NCBI GenBank assembly: GCA_907165135.1
Contig: OU015569.1
Coordinates: forward strand, 6,572,001-6,636,000
Length of the DNA: 64,000 nt
Direction of reading: 5' to 3'
Source: Oikopleura dioica
Lineage: Eukaryota > Chordata > Appendicularia > Copelata > Oikopleuridae
The notes under the pieces were generated by a model. It worked only from the letters and a program-made list of their open reading frames with translations. It had not been told where the DNA came from and ran no database searches. Positions within the stretch are counted from its first letter, which is position 1. Every line of letters begins with the position of its first letter. The translations under genes and the position numbers were made by a program. Below, one piece after another: positions 1-11,333 of this stretch.

Positions 1-1462
1 GGTTTAGCCACAAACATTTACATCTAATGAAAACAATTATGTTCAATCGACAGGTTTATCTATCAACCTTTAAGTCTCATCACACGCAGCAAAATTCCGA
101 AGACCAATGGTACAATCCGATGCTAGAATGCAAACAAGGGTTGGCATTCAACGGAGATACAGCTCCCACTCCACAAGTAAAATTTCACTGCCCAATACCG
201 GGACTGTTATTTCTGTTTTAGGGGAAAATGAGATACATGGCTACCCCTAGCTATCCCTCAAGAACTCTGGGTGTATTCAAATGCAAGTGGACAATTCAGA
301 GGTAAAGAATAGAACTTGTCGTTTCTTGTGAATAACAATTTGCTAGGGGCGAAGGTCCTCTAATAAAGCTCATTTTCAACTCAATCGACTTCGAGTGCAA
401 CGGGCTCAACCCAAAAGTCAAATCATGGGGAACGGCGAATCACGTGCAAATTACCGACAAAGGGAACGTAAAGACAATTTATTGCGGCAAAAAACAAGAG
501 GAATCATATTACACCAACTCTGACGAAATCGATGTTGAGATTCAGGTACAAACACGACCCTTTCAAAGAATATTAACTTGGAACTCGAAGGTCAATACTG
601 CTGGATTCGGCAAGCGAGGATCAAGAGTCCAAATAATCTACCAAACTGTAAAAGCCAAAGGACGCCCCATTATCCGTCAACCAAATCAGCAATCCGTAAA
701 GGCAAAAACTACACCGGCAGGAACGTCTCATAAATCTCGCTGCATTATTTTTTCAAATATATCTTTCGTCTTGTATTTTTTGTGAGACCGAATAGGACCG
801 ATCGGAGGTTTTACGCTAGCTCCCGCCCCAACGTTACCTCCGGTCATGGCTAGCAGTAACAACGTCGCTTCACGAAAACCGCTAGTCAATCAAAACTCGG
901 GAACCTGGAATCGTGCCGCAATCGTCCCCTCTACTAATCAAATTCATCCGAATCAACAGCCAAATCAACCACCGGGGAGTGTTCACTTCATTCCCAAAAA
1001 CCATAACAACGGTGCTTTTTACCCGCAGCTAAATACCAACCAATACATCAACTATGCGGATTATCATACAACAACCCCGCTTCCGGGCGGCAACGCGAAA
1101 GGATCGGTTCAAAAAATTATAAAAATGAAGATGAATAACCACTTTCTAATTTGATTCTCTTAAAATTCAGGGCATGTATTGAACTAAAAATAGTTGCCGC
1201 TACTTCAACTGAAGCATCCGAAATAACGAAAGGAGGTTTGGGTATCGCCATCGGTGGAATAATCGTACTGCTGGTGATAGGAGCAGTCTTGTTGGCAATT
1301 CGAAAAGTAAAACAGAAGGTTGAGGAATGGCGAAGACCAAAAGAACACTCGCCTGTGGGCACTGTGCCTAACGTAGTCACTTTTGTCAACGAGCTCGTCG
1401 ATGAGAGCAATAAAAAGACGGTCTCTCAAGAACCACTTCGCAGTAAAACTTCTGAGCAATGA
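1..1462 (+). CDS. CUB-domain single-pass membrane protein (5' partial)
   Basis: The reading frame is open to the left edge, so the 5' end lies outside the window. After a 45-50 nt intron ending near 221, exons to about 675 encode a CUB-like domain: a cysteine near its start, an SYPSRTLGVFKCKWTI stretch resembling the CUB C-x-W-x-I core, a KLIFNSIDFEC strand, then YCG and GFGKRGSRVQIIY as the last strands. A Ser/Asn/Pro-rich linker (about 787-1107) follows, then one hydrophobic helix (GLGIAIGGIIVLLVIGAVLL, about 1236-1300) and a roughly 50-residue basic/acidic cytoplasmic tail. Stop at 1462, AATAAA-like signals near 1530-1550. CUB domains bind extracellular ligands; the partner here is unknown. 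The donor before 787 was not resolved. Which CUB-TM family it belongs to is uncertain. Confidence 0.7.
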
Positions 1463-1729
1463 ATCTCTTCAATATTGAGCTGTACATTTAACGAACAAAT
1501 TTCGCAAAAAGCTGATAAATTTGTAACTGTATAATAAATAACTGAATAAAATTCAAACTAAAACAAGAAGGAATTTTCGTTCATCGCATAAGAAATTCGT
1601 ACGATTCTTACTATTTGGACTTAGTTTATTCAGTACAGTGGAATTGGCAGTGTAACTGATTTTACATTGGCTTTCGTCAGATAAATTTGAACTTCATGAA
1701 AAGATTTCTAATTCAGATTTGAATGATAT

Positions 1730-2800
1730 TCAGAACTTTTTTGCTTTTTTTGCTGGTTTTTCGCTCTCTCCGTTGTTATCTGTTAATTTCGGAAGAGTAT
1801 CACGGTTGGGGCGATCGTTTAATTCAAGATTTTTTGCTGTCAACTCTTCCCCGACCTCACTTTCGTCGAGCTCGTAGTCGGACTCGCTATTCGGACTCAA
1901 ATCGTGCTGGCTATAATTTTGCTTGAGCGTTTTTTTCAAGTCGAAGACAAAATACTGAAGCAACGTTAGCTTTTAATCGTATTGGTGCTCCTACATTAAC
2001 TGGGTTACTCCAGATTTCGTCTCTGAGAATACCAGCTATCTCGTCGTTTTCTTCCTCTGTATAAGTACTAGTTCGAAATAATTCTTAATATTCAGTTTTA
2101 TATCTCTTACGTGAGCCAGCCGAAGAAGTAATCGTCATATTCACCTTCATCTTCGATTTCAGGAGATACATTTTTGTCTTTTCTTTTCAGAATATTCATC
2201 CCCTTCAAAGCGTTATTACTAAAGAATTTATTCATAAAAACAACTTACCGGCTTCCAGGTGATCGTGACAGGATAATTCCGAAGTTTATTCCGTTCTTTA
2301 TCCCAAAGTGTTCTCTTTTCCATCACTTTTTCTTCGAAGTATGGATTGTCTTCCCACAAAAGTTTTATTGTGAACCCTTTAGTTTGGTCCATTTCCTCCA
2401 TAATTTCGATTTCAGACAAATAGGAAAGCACCTTTTCGGCTGAAGTTCAGGTAACAAGTGATCTAACCATTGCCATACTTTTGTGAGTAAAATATGAAAA
2501 TAGTCTGGGATGGTTGACCATGGTGTCTGGCCAGAAACTCATGCCAGTCTCTTGATCATACTCTCGGATGGCTTCTGTGCGCTGGGCATAAAGGGGCTGC
2601 CGTAGTTTGTTGTATTTTGAATCGATTTCGACTATTTTTTCACTTAAAATGTGCCCTAGAAATGCAGCTGCTTCAAAAACCTACCTTGCTTGTGCATCTA
2701 TGCCCTTAATTTCCTCACAAATCCTCACTAAGTTGTCAAATGCAACGACAGTGGGGAAGTCGTCATTTTTAGCGCGCTTTGCAGGCGGCTCGCCGCTCAT
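1730..2800 (-). CDS. SET: SET / NAP-family histone chaperone (template activating factor I)
   Basis: ATG at 2800. The N-terminus (MSGEPPAKRAKNDDFP) is followed by a dimerisation helix containing KYNKLRQPLYAQR, very like the KYNKLRQPFFQKR of animal SET. VNHP, LWEDNPYFEEK and WKPG then trace the NAP fold, EYDDYFFGWL matches the SET earmuff aromatic stretch, and DEIWSNP...LQYFVFD matches the conserved end before the acidic tail. The tail here is mixed acidic/basic and ends in a lysine-rich stretch rather than a long pure acidic run. Introns are 34-50 nt; one of 34 nt splits NP/LQYF. SET binds histones and inhibits PP2A and histone acetylation in the nucleus. It lies 156 nt downstream of DNALI1 on the same strand, so co-transcription is possible. 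Confidence 0.9.
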
Positions 2801-2956
2801 ATCTATGCCTCTCTTCTTAGTTATCATCAAAAATTACAAAAACAACAATTCGGGTAAGTAAATTATAAAAATATATATTGAAATGATATCAAAAGTAAAC
2901 TCTCTATACGGGCATTTGCAGGGAATTATAGAAACAGTGCACAGTCGGTGAAATCA

Positions 2957-4126
2957 TTACTTCTTTGCCTGGACAATTCCTTCGAGTTTCTGCTTCAGCT
3001 GTTGGTTGTTTCGCTAGCGACGTGTTAATATCACATATTTGTATCAGAATATTACCTTAAGGAACTGGACTTCCTCCGCTTGTTTTTTCTTGAGTGCCTC
3101 TCGCTCGGCCTCCTCCTTCCGCTGGACAGCCTCGATTTTAGCTACGAAAAGATTCCTGAAAATGCGTAGGTGATTGAAAATACCTTTAAGATCGGCGGAT
3201 TCTTTCTCGAGTTGCGCAAGCTCGCCCTGCAAACTGCTCACCAAGTTGCTCGTCTCGATCTCGCTCTTTTTCGCGTAAAGAGCCTGAAATAGGCGTTAGA
3301 CATTCAGAACTGAATGAGTTTCTGTCACCTTTCTGCAGCCAAAACCGATGGATGATTCGTAAATGGTTTGATATGCTTGGAGAGTCATGTTGATTTCGTC
3401 CCGAACTCGAAGAAGAAGAAGACCTCGCTCGGCACAGTTGATTGTTACCTGAACAAATAACTGAAAATGAAAGGAGATCGATAATTACCTGTCTGATAAT
3501 CTCGTCAAATGCTTGTTTATAGAGTTCTCGGCGAATTGGGCAGATTCCAGTTTCTCGGGCCTCTCGAAGCTCAAGTTTTCTGTCCAATTGCTTGAAAATA
3601 TTAGCTGCTGATCAAATATGAAAGTCTTACTTCTGCAAGTCGCTGAACGTCGAGTCTGGTAGCAGGCGTTGAAGAGACCTTCTGGAGCCACTTTTGCCCG
3701 TCTTTCTCAAAAACAACAGGTGGCAAGATCTTAGGAAGAATATCCTCTGGTTTTTGCTGATCGATGGGGTCGACACGGCCCCATGGCTGCAGATTCTTCA
3801 AGGGAACGGGCTTGGCGCGCTGGTCATGCTTTGGTGGGAGAGGCTAAACCATCAAGATATACTTATATCACAATAATTTCAATGCTCAGACTTTGCGTTA
3901 AGAAAAGCTGCAATAATAACTTGGCGGTAATAAAGTAATAGGGCCCAGAGTTCGGAATTTCAAGAGAATCGGAAAGAAAGCAAGTTACAGATGGACCCTT
4001 TAATATTTTCCAGTGAATTACCTTGAGGAGCTCGTCTAAGTTGATATCGGTGGTTTTGGAGATGAGGATGGGCGAGTCATATTTCAACAGAGAACTTTGT
4101 GGCGTAATCATTTTGGTCTGCGCCAT
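2957..4126 (-). CDS. DNALI1: Axonemal dynein light intermediate chain p28
   Basis: Start at 4126 (MAQTKMITP then SLLKYDSPILIS, matching the p28 N-terminus SLLKYDSPVLVS). Later exons carry KNLQPWGRVDP, EDILPKILPP, WLQKVSSTPATRLDVQRL, ARETGICPIRRELYKQAFDE and an NCAERGLLLLRVRDEI equivalent, then a coiled coil and a C-terminal QLKQKLEGIVQAKK that matches the family ending QLKAQLEGIIAPKK. p28 is a light chain of monomeric inner-arm dyneins in motile cilia and flagella. All segments of the human protein are present in order across several short introns. The first intron (about 3840-4020) is the longest. Stop at 2957. Confidence 0.93.
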
Positions 4127-4538
4127 AAACTGTCTTAATATAAAAATCCCTACTAACTGATCACCATTAAGGAACAATTTAAGCATCAACATTTGTTCTA
4201 GAAAATCATGATTCGCGAAAATCAACTTTCGAAGAAAATGATTAGTGTCAAAAGAGTCAACGCTGGTGAAGTTCCGGAACGAGTTCGGAGAAGGGTGTTT
4301 GCATTTTCAATGAGTTTATTTAGAATTGAATTGGAACATATTTGAAGTCATAAGGAACTGGTAGGTACGAAAAAGGAAGAAATAACCCACTACAAAGTTA
4401 AAAATGTAACCCTTCAAATTGGCAGTTTTTGACCTCTTTGAATAGCTCAAAATACACACACACCAGAATCAAAACACTCCTAATCAACTTTCATACGAAT
4501 GCAACCAAAGAAGCGATAGGGCTTGAAAACAGTAGAGA
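4127..4538. other. Intergenic gap GTPBP2-DNALI1
   Basis: About 410 nt between two minus-strand genes. It would hold the GTPBP2 3' UTR and the DNALI1 upstream region. I see no ORF, RNA gene or repeat in it. Confidence 0.5.
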
Positions 4539-6889
4539 TTATATCGTATAGGTTTTTAAGCGACTCAGAGCTGGAGTAAACGACTTGATAGGATAAGTTT
4601 GATGAATACGTCCAGATATTCTTATTTCGTCGTCGCGGAAAACTGCTCTCTGCTCGCTTCGGATGACTTCTGGGCATTTGATAAAGGCGAAGTTTATTTT
4701 CTTTCATCGAGTCCACATTTTCGGGCAAAAAAATAGCGCAAATAAAATTCCTAGAAACCAAAAACTAGATGCGACTAATCTAAGAGTGGACCCTTCCCGG
4801 AGACTGGCTCTCGCTAGGACAGACTTCAGGAATGCGCTCGTCGTTTATGAAAATGGCTTCTACTCGGACAGTTTGGCGCACGTTGCCGACGTGCGCGGTC
4901 ATCAGTTGACCGACTCGAATGTTCCGAAGCTTCGGTTTCTTTGAGATTGAGAAGATGGCGCACTCTGCGACGAAGTGAAGAGAAACTTCGGGCACATTAT
5001 GAACAAGATGTAGGCCCTTGCGGAGAACGAGTTTTTCTTTGCAACGCAGTTTAACAGTGGCGAGGTGTCCAGCACCAAGCCGTTGCTTCGTCACATTGTT
5101 TTGTTTGATCGAGAGCACAGAGCAAGAATGGAAACGACCTCGATCATCTGGACCGATCTTAAGTTCGTCGCCTTTCAAAATGATTCCCGATTGAAGTCGC
5201 CCTTCAACAACGAAGTAATCAGTTTCATTATTGTGGAAGTCTTCGTGCTGGTAGTAACGCGACACGAGGAATTCGCAATCTTTGCCGCATTGATAGTCTT
5301 CTGCTCTAGTTGGAAGGAGGTAGATGAATTTTCGAAGAAGCTAAAAAATGAAAAGGTGTTATTCAAGCAGTTGAAGAACCTCGAGGCCTGCACCAGTGAC
5401 AGACGAGGTAGTGAAAATGGGCACTAGTTTTGTGTTTTCAGAGATAGCGTTCGCCAAATTTGACGATTTTGAGGTGGAGTCGGCGAGAACGGGCACATAA
5501 TTGAATGGTAGCTCGGATAAAAATTCTTCGATTTTTGAGATTTGTGCTGAAAATTAAATGCGTTAATTTTAAACTGTGCCTATAAAGTCACTACCTGAAA
5601 CCCCTTCAGGTGCCACAAGGTCGATTTTTGTGACAACAACTATCACCGGTAAGGCAAGGGCGTAAGCTGCGTAAAGTTGCTCAGCTGTTGTTCCCTGAAT
5701 GACTATGATTATATTTCAACGGATTCTGGAGCAGTCTCTAAGTTCCAAAAGCAAACAGAAACGAGAGGCGCAGTTTCCATCAATAAGTCCGCGCAGGCAA
5801 ACAATGGAACGAGACAAGGAACAAAACGTTATTGTCGACATAAATGTTTCTGATTGATAGAAAACTTACCTGGATGCCTTTGTTGGCGGAAACTATGAGA
5901 ATCACGTAGCCGGGCTTACTAGAGGTTAGCCCGTAAAGCGTCGTCTTCATATATTTCGAGTCGCCCGCCAGGTCCCATATTTCGAAGTTTTTAGCTGCAG
6001 ATGACTGATCTTCGGTGATGTTTCCGTTTTGGTCAAACATTAGCAAGTCAATGGATATGGAACTAGTCCGCCCACTTTCCATCTCATGTGGATGCCGGAA
6101 CATCTTGAAAGATAATCTAATGCTTCAGTTTTTTAAGAGAGCAAACCTGAAGCCGGCTACGGCCACGTCCGTTGTCAAGCTCGTCGTTTACGAGAACGCC
6201 AACCAAAGTACTCTTGCCAGCGTCTACGTTCCCTAGAACAGCAATTCGCTTTTGAGTTGTTAGACATTATAGAAACAAAAATAAGCACCTGGTCCATGTT
6301 CGTCGAGTCTTCATTCGTTTGTCGAACTAGAAGTTCCATCACAAACTTGTCTTTTGAAATTTCACGCTTTCGGATGACAGTAGTTTCTGCTGAAAGCTGC
6401 TTAGCCATAGAATTGAGAGTCTGAGCGACGATATCAAATAGTTTTACAAGAAATACAATGAAGAGACGGTTATTTATCGAAAAGGTGATACCGCTCCTTT
6501 AAGGTCTCGTTAAGTTGATTCTTTCCCAAGCCGAAGAAAGAGCCGTCATCGTTTACACCAATAATGTATCTCATTTTAGATGTTGACCTGGTAGAAAGCT
6601 ACAGCTTCAGCAAGGTTCAGTATCATTCCTGCATTCGCCATTGCCTTCAGTAAGCCGAAATTGCATTTGCGTTGCCAAATGAGTCAGTCTTTCGGGCTTT
6701 ACTGATGTTAACTGGCGTTTGTATTCGACGGGGCCGTAGTATTCTTCGGGAGGCAAAGAGGAAACGTTCTAAAAATTAGTCAGTCCACGTTAAAAAAACG
6801 CTGGTTACTTCTCCAAGCTCACAGTGCTCATCGCCAGGCTTCGGCGAGCTGTCTGTGTTTGTCCCAAACAAGCCCAATATGTCAACCAT
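4539..6889 (-). CDS. GTPBP2: GTP-binding protein 2-like translational GTPase
   Basis: Start at 6889 (MVDILGLFG). The N-terminal part reads [32 protein letters not shown] and [14 protein letters not shown], aligning with GTPBP2 LPPEVEEGNVEYKLKL / HLVTQMKWRLQEGRGE / YQIGVEDNGLLVGL. The G domain has the P-loop GNVDAGKST, the switch region [16 protein letters not shown] in place of DxxG, and SKIDL-like KIDLVAPEG. Domain 2 ([15 protein letters not shown]) and VGNVRQTV follow, and the end [19 protein letters not shown] matches FRFLKHPEYLKVGAKLLFRE. GTPBP1/2 are elongation-factor-like GTPases that help rescue stalled ribosomes. Two introns keep frame only with GA-AG borders (6570-6628 and 6421-6496). 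NOP14 ends 92 nt upstream on the same strand, so the two may share an operon. Confidence 0.92.
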
Positions 6890-6981
6890 TTAGATCCTCT
6901 TTCATAAAAATCCGCTACGATATCTAAATTGAGATCAAAAATTAACACAGGATGTTAAAACCGAAATGTACAGTAGCGTGG

Positions 6982-9760
6982 TTACAGTTTCGGGAAAAGA
7001 TTGAATTTTTTCTTTGAAAAGGCTTTCGTTTCTCCTTCTTGATTCGCCAGGGAACCCAATAATGCCTTTGTCTTTCGCTTTCTTTGATCGTCGAGGGCCT
7101 TCTGCTTTCGAAGCTTTTGCTCCGCAAGGTATCTGCTGTCGTCTTTCAATTTCTTCAGTGTCGATTTCTTTTCCTCTGAAAAGGGTGTTAGCGCGCTTTC
7201 AACCCAATAAACATACTCTTTAGCTGATCTGCCAGTCTCTTCACAGATTTCGCCTTTCGTGAGACAGACGCGCGAGCATCTCCGTCAAAGTCGATCTTTG
7301 GATCGTACATTTTTATTCCTAAAATTCAGACAGGTCAATTATCAGCGAGATATACCAGTATTTACCGGTTACTTTCTTCTTTTTACATAAATAAGTTTTT
7401 GTAGTCTTGCAGGCATTTTCGATTGCCTCGTTGACTTCGTTCTAAAATATGCTTCTTTCTTAGCATGTCAATTATTCGACGAACCTTTTCTTCGTCGTCC
7501 AAAGGCAATTCCTCCACGAGTTGTTTAAATGGGCTGAAGATCTCCTGGCTGGAGACAACCTTTCGAATAGAAGCAGCCCTTGTTACTAATCTGACGGCAG
7601 TTTTTATGATTGAAGTGTGTGTCGGAGTCGAAACATCAAGAACTTTCGATTCGTCTTCTGAAGACATTCGATTTAACTCGATCTACATGGACTAGTCTTT
7701 TACCCTCTGCGATGGAAAATTTCAAGTTAGACAAACGAAAGCTGGGGAGGATACGCTTGCTTCTCTCGTCAGAGAACAGCGTCAGATTCAAAACAGACTC
7801 GAGATAGATCACCACTTCCGGAATGAAACGGTTACTCAGCCTAATTGATTTCAAAAGCAATCCGCAAAGATATAATCCAAGGGCAATATCATTGATGTTT
7901 CTTGTTCATGGTTTAGAATAGTTCGACTTCATTAATTTAGACCTTAAATTAATAGACCATTTCCTTGCTCTGATTTTGCTCAGCATTCTTATCGCGACCA
8001 TTTGAAGAGGGAGGGTTATGGGGTGGGAAAAGTCGGAAACACTGTAGAGAGTGAAAGCTAGCCGGAGGAGACGGACAAACTCAATCGAGACAGGCTTATC
8101 GGCAAATTCTCGGACAATCTGGAGTACGCTTCCACCGCAGGCCTTGCACTTCTCGGAAATATCAAATAAAATGGGCATCACAGATTCTCCATTTTCGTCA
8201 AACACTTCCTTCTTCATTATTCTAAGCACAGTGTATTGGAAAAGCGACAACAAACGAGCCTGTCGTTCAGCTTCATTTCCAGATATCGTCGATGCTGCTA
8301 GCTGTTTCAGAAGTTTGATGCGTCCCGCGTTGTTGTACGTCATTAAATTCTTCCGGAAATTTTTGTCTGAGGAGAGCATTTCCGTTGACTTGTCAATCGC
8401 GTCAAGAAGGGTCGGTAGTTTCTCCTTCTCCGATTCCTCCTTTTCTTCGGCGATTTCGTCAATATTTACTTTAGTCTGCTCCGCTTGTTCTTCATTCTCA
8501 CTCTCTTCTTCTTGTTCATCATCTTCCTCATCCATATTTTCGTCGCCGCTTTCTTCCCCACTTTCTTCAAATTCCTCCTCGTCGTCTTCTTCGTCCATTT
8601 CTTCATCTGATTCCGTCTTTCGAATGTTTCTTTCGCGAGGATATATTATATATCATATATATTTTATGAAATCCTAAATTTTTTAAAAGTCAAATCCTCT
8701 CCTGAGCGCTTCCGAGAGTTCCTCTCTATGATTAATGAGCTCGCCCGTCTCCATTGAATACGCGATAGGCTCAACTTCTTTCCGCTCTTCCGTCTTCTGG
8801 TGAATCGTTTCTACACTTTCGAAGTTATTCTCGATGAGTGTGTCTTCTTCGTCGTCTTCCATTCGCGCCTTTGCCGCGGTAATACGTTCCAATCGTTCTT
8901 TATTCGCCGCTTCGAGAACCTCCGCTTGCGACTTCGCCCTTTGACCAGGCTGTATTTTTCCTTCGAAGGTCATCTCCCTCATCAACCGCTGGAATGAGTC
9001 TTTTCCCAACTCTTTCTTGTCTTCGTATTTATCATCGTTCGTCCGCGTCATTTTACTCGTCAATTTGAGGATGCTCGAATAGCTTGAGTCCAATTTCTCA
9101 AAGTCGTTTTGCTGCGCTTCTTTCTGCTGCTGTCTTTCGAACTTGTGCTTTTTGGATTTTGCGATAACGTCGAGCATGATCTCTTTGTGATCCCTTTTCT
9201 TGTCGAATACGCCGCCCCCAAATAGCGCTTCCGTCTGCTGTTCCGTCAAGTTTCCAGCGTCGGCTGGATCTTCGTCGTCGGATTGGATCGGACTCTCCAT
9301 CCGCTCCATGTCCGTAATGCTTTTTCCCCGATGAGTCAGCATAACGTCCTGCTCGAGATCATTACCACTGTGGAATAAGTCCGATTTCACTCGTCTTTTG
9401 CTTCTTTTGCGAATTTCTCCACCTCCAATGCTTCTTCTGACATATTTTGTCTAAAGTAAATAACGCGCATGACTACAATGAATCGCCAGTATGGGCTTAC
9501 TTGGCACTGAGACGAGCATCAACGAAGTTATTCCGCTTCAGTCGATTTCTAAATTCTTTGCCGAGAGTATCATCCCGCATCTTTTTTGCTTTGGATCTAC
9601 TCTGGTTCGGCGCAGACTTCTGAAACCTTCGCACCTTAGTATTCAGCGTGTCATTTTTTGTCTTGATCACTTTGACCTCGAACGGGTTCGACTTTTTGGG
9701 CTTTGCTGCTGAGTTGAACCCTGTAGTGGTCTTTTTTCCTTTCGATTTCGACTTCGCCAT
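6982..9760 (-). CDS. NOP14: Nucleolar protein 14, small-subunit processome
   Basis: Start at 9760 (MAKSKSKGKK, then KKSNPFEVKV as in human NOP14). An NMSEE helix, LTHRGKSITDMER, a FGGG motif, KSKKHKFERQQQKEA, FQRLMREMTFEGK and an acidic stretch (about 8500-8600) follow in the family order. The helical-repeat C-terminal half has LSNRFIPEVVIYL (human LSQRFIPELINFL), and the last exons give KKVTGIKMYDPKID and LLGSLANQEGETKAFSKKKF (human LFNSLATQEGEWKALKRKKF). NOP14 acts in nucleolar 18S rRNA processing. Most introns are 42-60 nt GT-AG; one (8630-8701) needs GA-AG. Near 9387-9430 the frame shifts by one base between two conserved segments, probably a missing base in the assembly. Confidence 0.92.
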
Positions 9761-10350
9761 TTTTTCTTAATTATTCCTGTAAGTTGCGTCTACGCCTGCA
9801 CTTCCAATAAAAACAAAGGAAACTTTTAAATGTGAGGTTTATTATTAATAGACAAACAATTGGTCTTGCATCATTTCTAGAGGGGCAGTCAGGATTCATC
9901 AAAAGGGAGCCTCGCAAATATCATGAAGCAAAATGATTTTGAAAAGGAACAAGTGTTCGCATTACAGTATTGGAAAAACTCGAGCTTTCCAAAATCAGGT
10001 CTCTACTTCATAAGTATTATGTCGAAAGGCTCAAGCAAAAGCAAATATGATCAGTCAGGAAAAAGCGGGGGATGTTAACGAAGTAGTGAAGTGAACAACG
10101 AGATAGTTGAAGCGCAAGAATAGGTTTGAAGAGATTCGCCACTCGCGAATCTGGAATACTAAAAACTAGGCACTTAAATTTTTTGCGGGTAATAATATTT
10201 CTATTGGGGAGGGTTAGGGTTTATTATCAATTATTGCAGCTGGCAATGGTGCAATAATTGATTCTCTATCCATTATGAAGGGCATCTGTATCTCAGAGTT
10301 TAGGGATGTACGTTATTACTTTTTTTTATAACTGATGATAGAACTCTTTC
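9761..10350. other. Intergenic, NOP14 upstream and RG-gene 3' side
   Basis: About 590 nt, AT-rich, with no supported ORF. A short GGGTTAGGGTTT stretch near 10209 resembles a telomere-type repeat but is too short to mean anything by itself. Confidence 0.5.
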
Positions 10351-11333
10351 CTAATAGGGACGATATCCAAAGCCCCATCGTTTTCCGCGCTTGCCGCTGG
10401 TGGATCCTTTGAAGAAGTAAGTATTTCCGCGCCGCGCGCCACCGACATTGGGCGCTCGTGTTCCACGGTTAAAGCCACGGTTTCCTTCATTGGGTTTGCG
10501 TGACTTGAATCTCTTCGGGTATCGCGAGTTCAGAGGCGTGTAATTTGGATTTCCAACAAGATCGGGTTGGAGTCCTTTCTTTCGATACTCAAAGTTTTCT
10601 GGAGGATCATCTCCGGGTTGTGCATTTTTGCCAAGGCCATTCTTGTCCGTTTTGAGGAAAAGATGTCCATCTGCTGTCATCCAGCTACCAATACATTCGT
10701 GTCCGTTCTGAAAAATAATATCATCATGATTTTGACGATTTTGCTGCATACCTGAGTATCAAAGCTGAAATAGTGCCGATACTTCAGCCCAAGAAAATCT
10801 GTTCTGTTGGTTCCTTGGTTGTAAAAGCCAACGATCGGACTTTCATCAGCCATTTCTGCCACATCATTGAGATCTTTCTCTTCGTCAAAATGATCTTGGC
10901 GTCCGGGGAAGCACCGATCGTGATAGTACTCATCAACTTCCAGCAAGTATTTCTCGCGGTGAGCATATCTTTATAAAGGCTATCTAAAGGTGATATAAAA
11001 AGAGAGAAGACTTTTTAATTGTGAAAAAGTAATAGAGAGTCCGTTCCTTTCGCCTTCATACTTGGCGCGATGAGCATATTCGGGGCGGTGGTTATTATTG
11101 TTCCGATCTCTAAAATTTAGCGTCATTGTTGAAAATATTCTTTGGTCATACCGTCGTGGATAGTTCTCCTCGTTCCGCTCAGCTCGGAATGGCGTAGATC
11201 GAGCAGAAGAGTAGGCTGGTCCTTCTTCTATGCCGGAATCACTGTGTTGCGCCAGCACATTGACGCCTCTTCGCGGCATCGTCGGCGGATTGTTGCCAGC
11301 AGGCTGCTCGTCATCGACAAAGACGATTCGCAT
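10351..11333 (-). CDS. Uncharacterised RG-rich basic protein
   Basis: Start at 11333 (MRIVFVDDEQPAGN). Exons are joined by short introns (one of 42 nt at the RR/DRNNNN junction). An early segment contains YAHRAKY and, directly after a probable GA-AG intron (10969-11046), YAHREKY, a small internal repeat. The middle part is acidic (HFDEEKDLNDVAEMADE) followed by GHECIGSWMTADGHLFLKTD, which looks like a folded beta segment. The C-terminus is rich in Arg, Gly, Asn and Tyr (NRGFNRGTRAP, GGARRGNTYFFKG) and ends GKRWGFGYRPY, typical of RNA-binding tails. I do not recognise a family; an RNA-associated role is inference from the RG tail only. Stop at 10351. Confidence 0.65.

Noticed and set aside
10205-10220. 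Telomere-like GGGTTAGGGTTT
   Set aside because: Only two units; expected by chance in this length of sequence.
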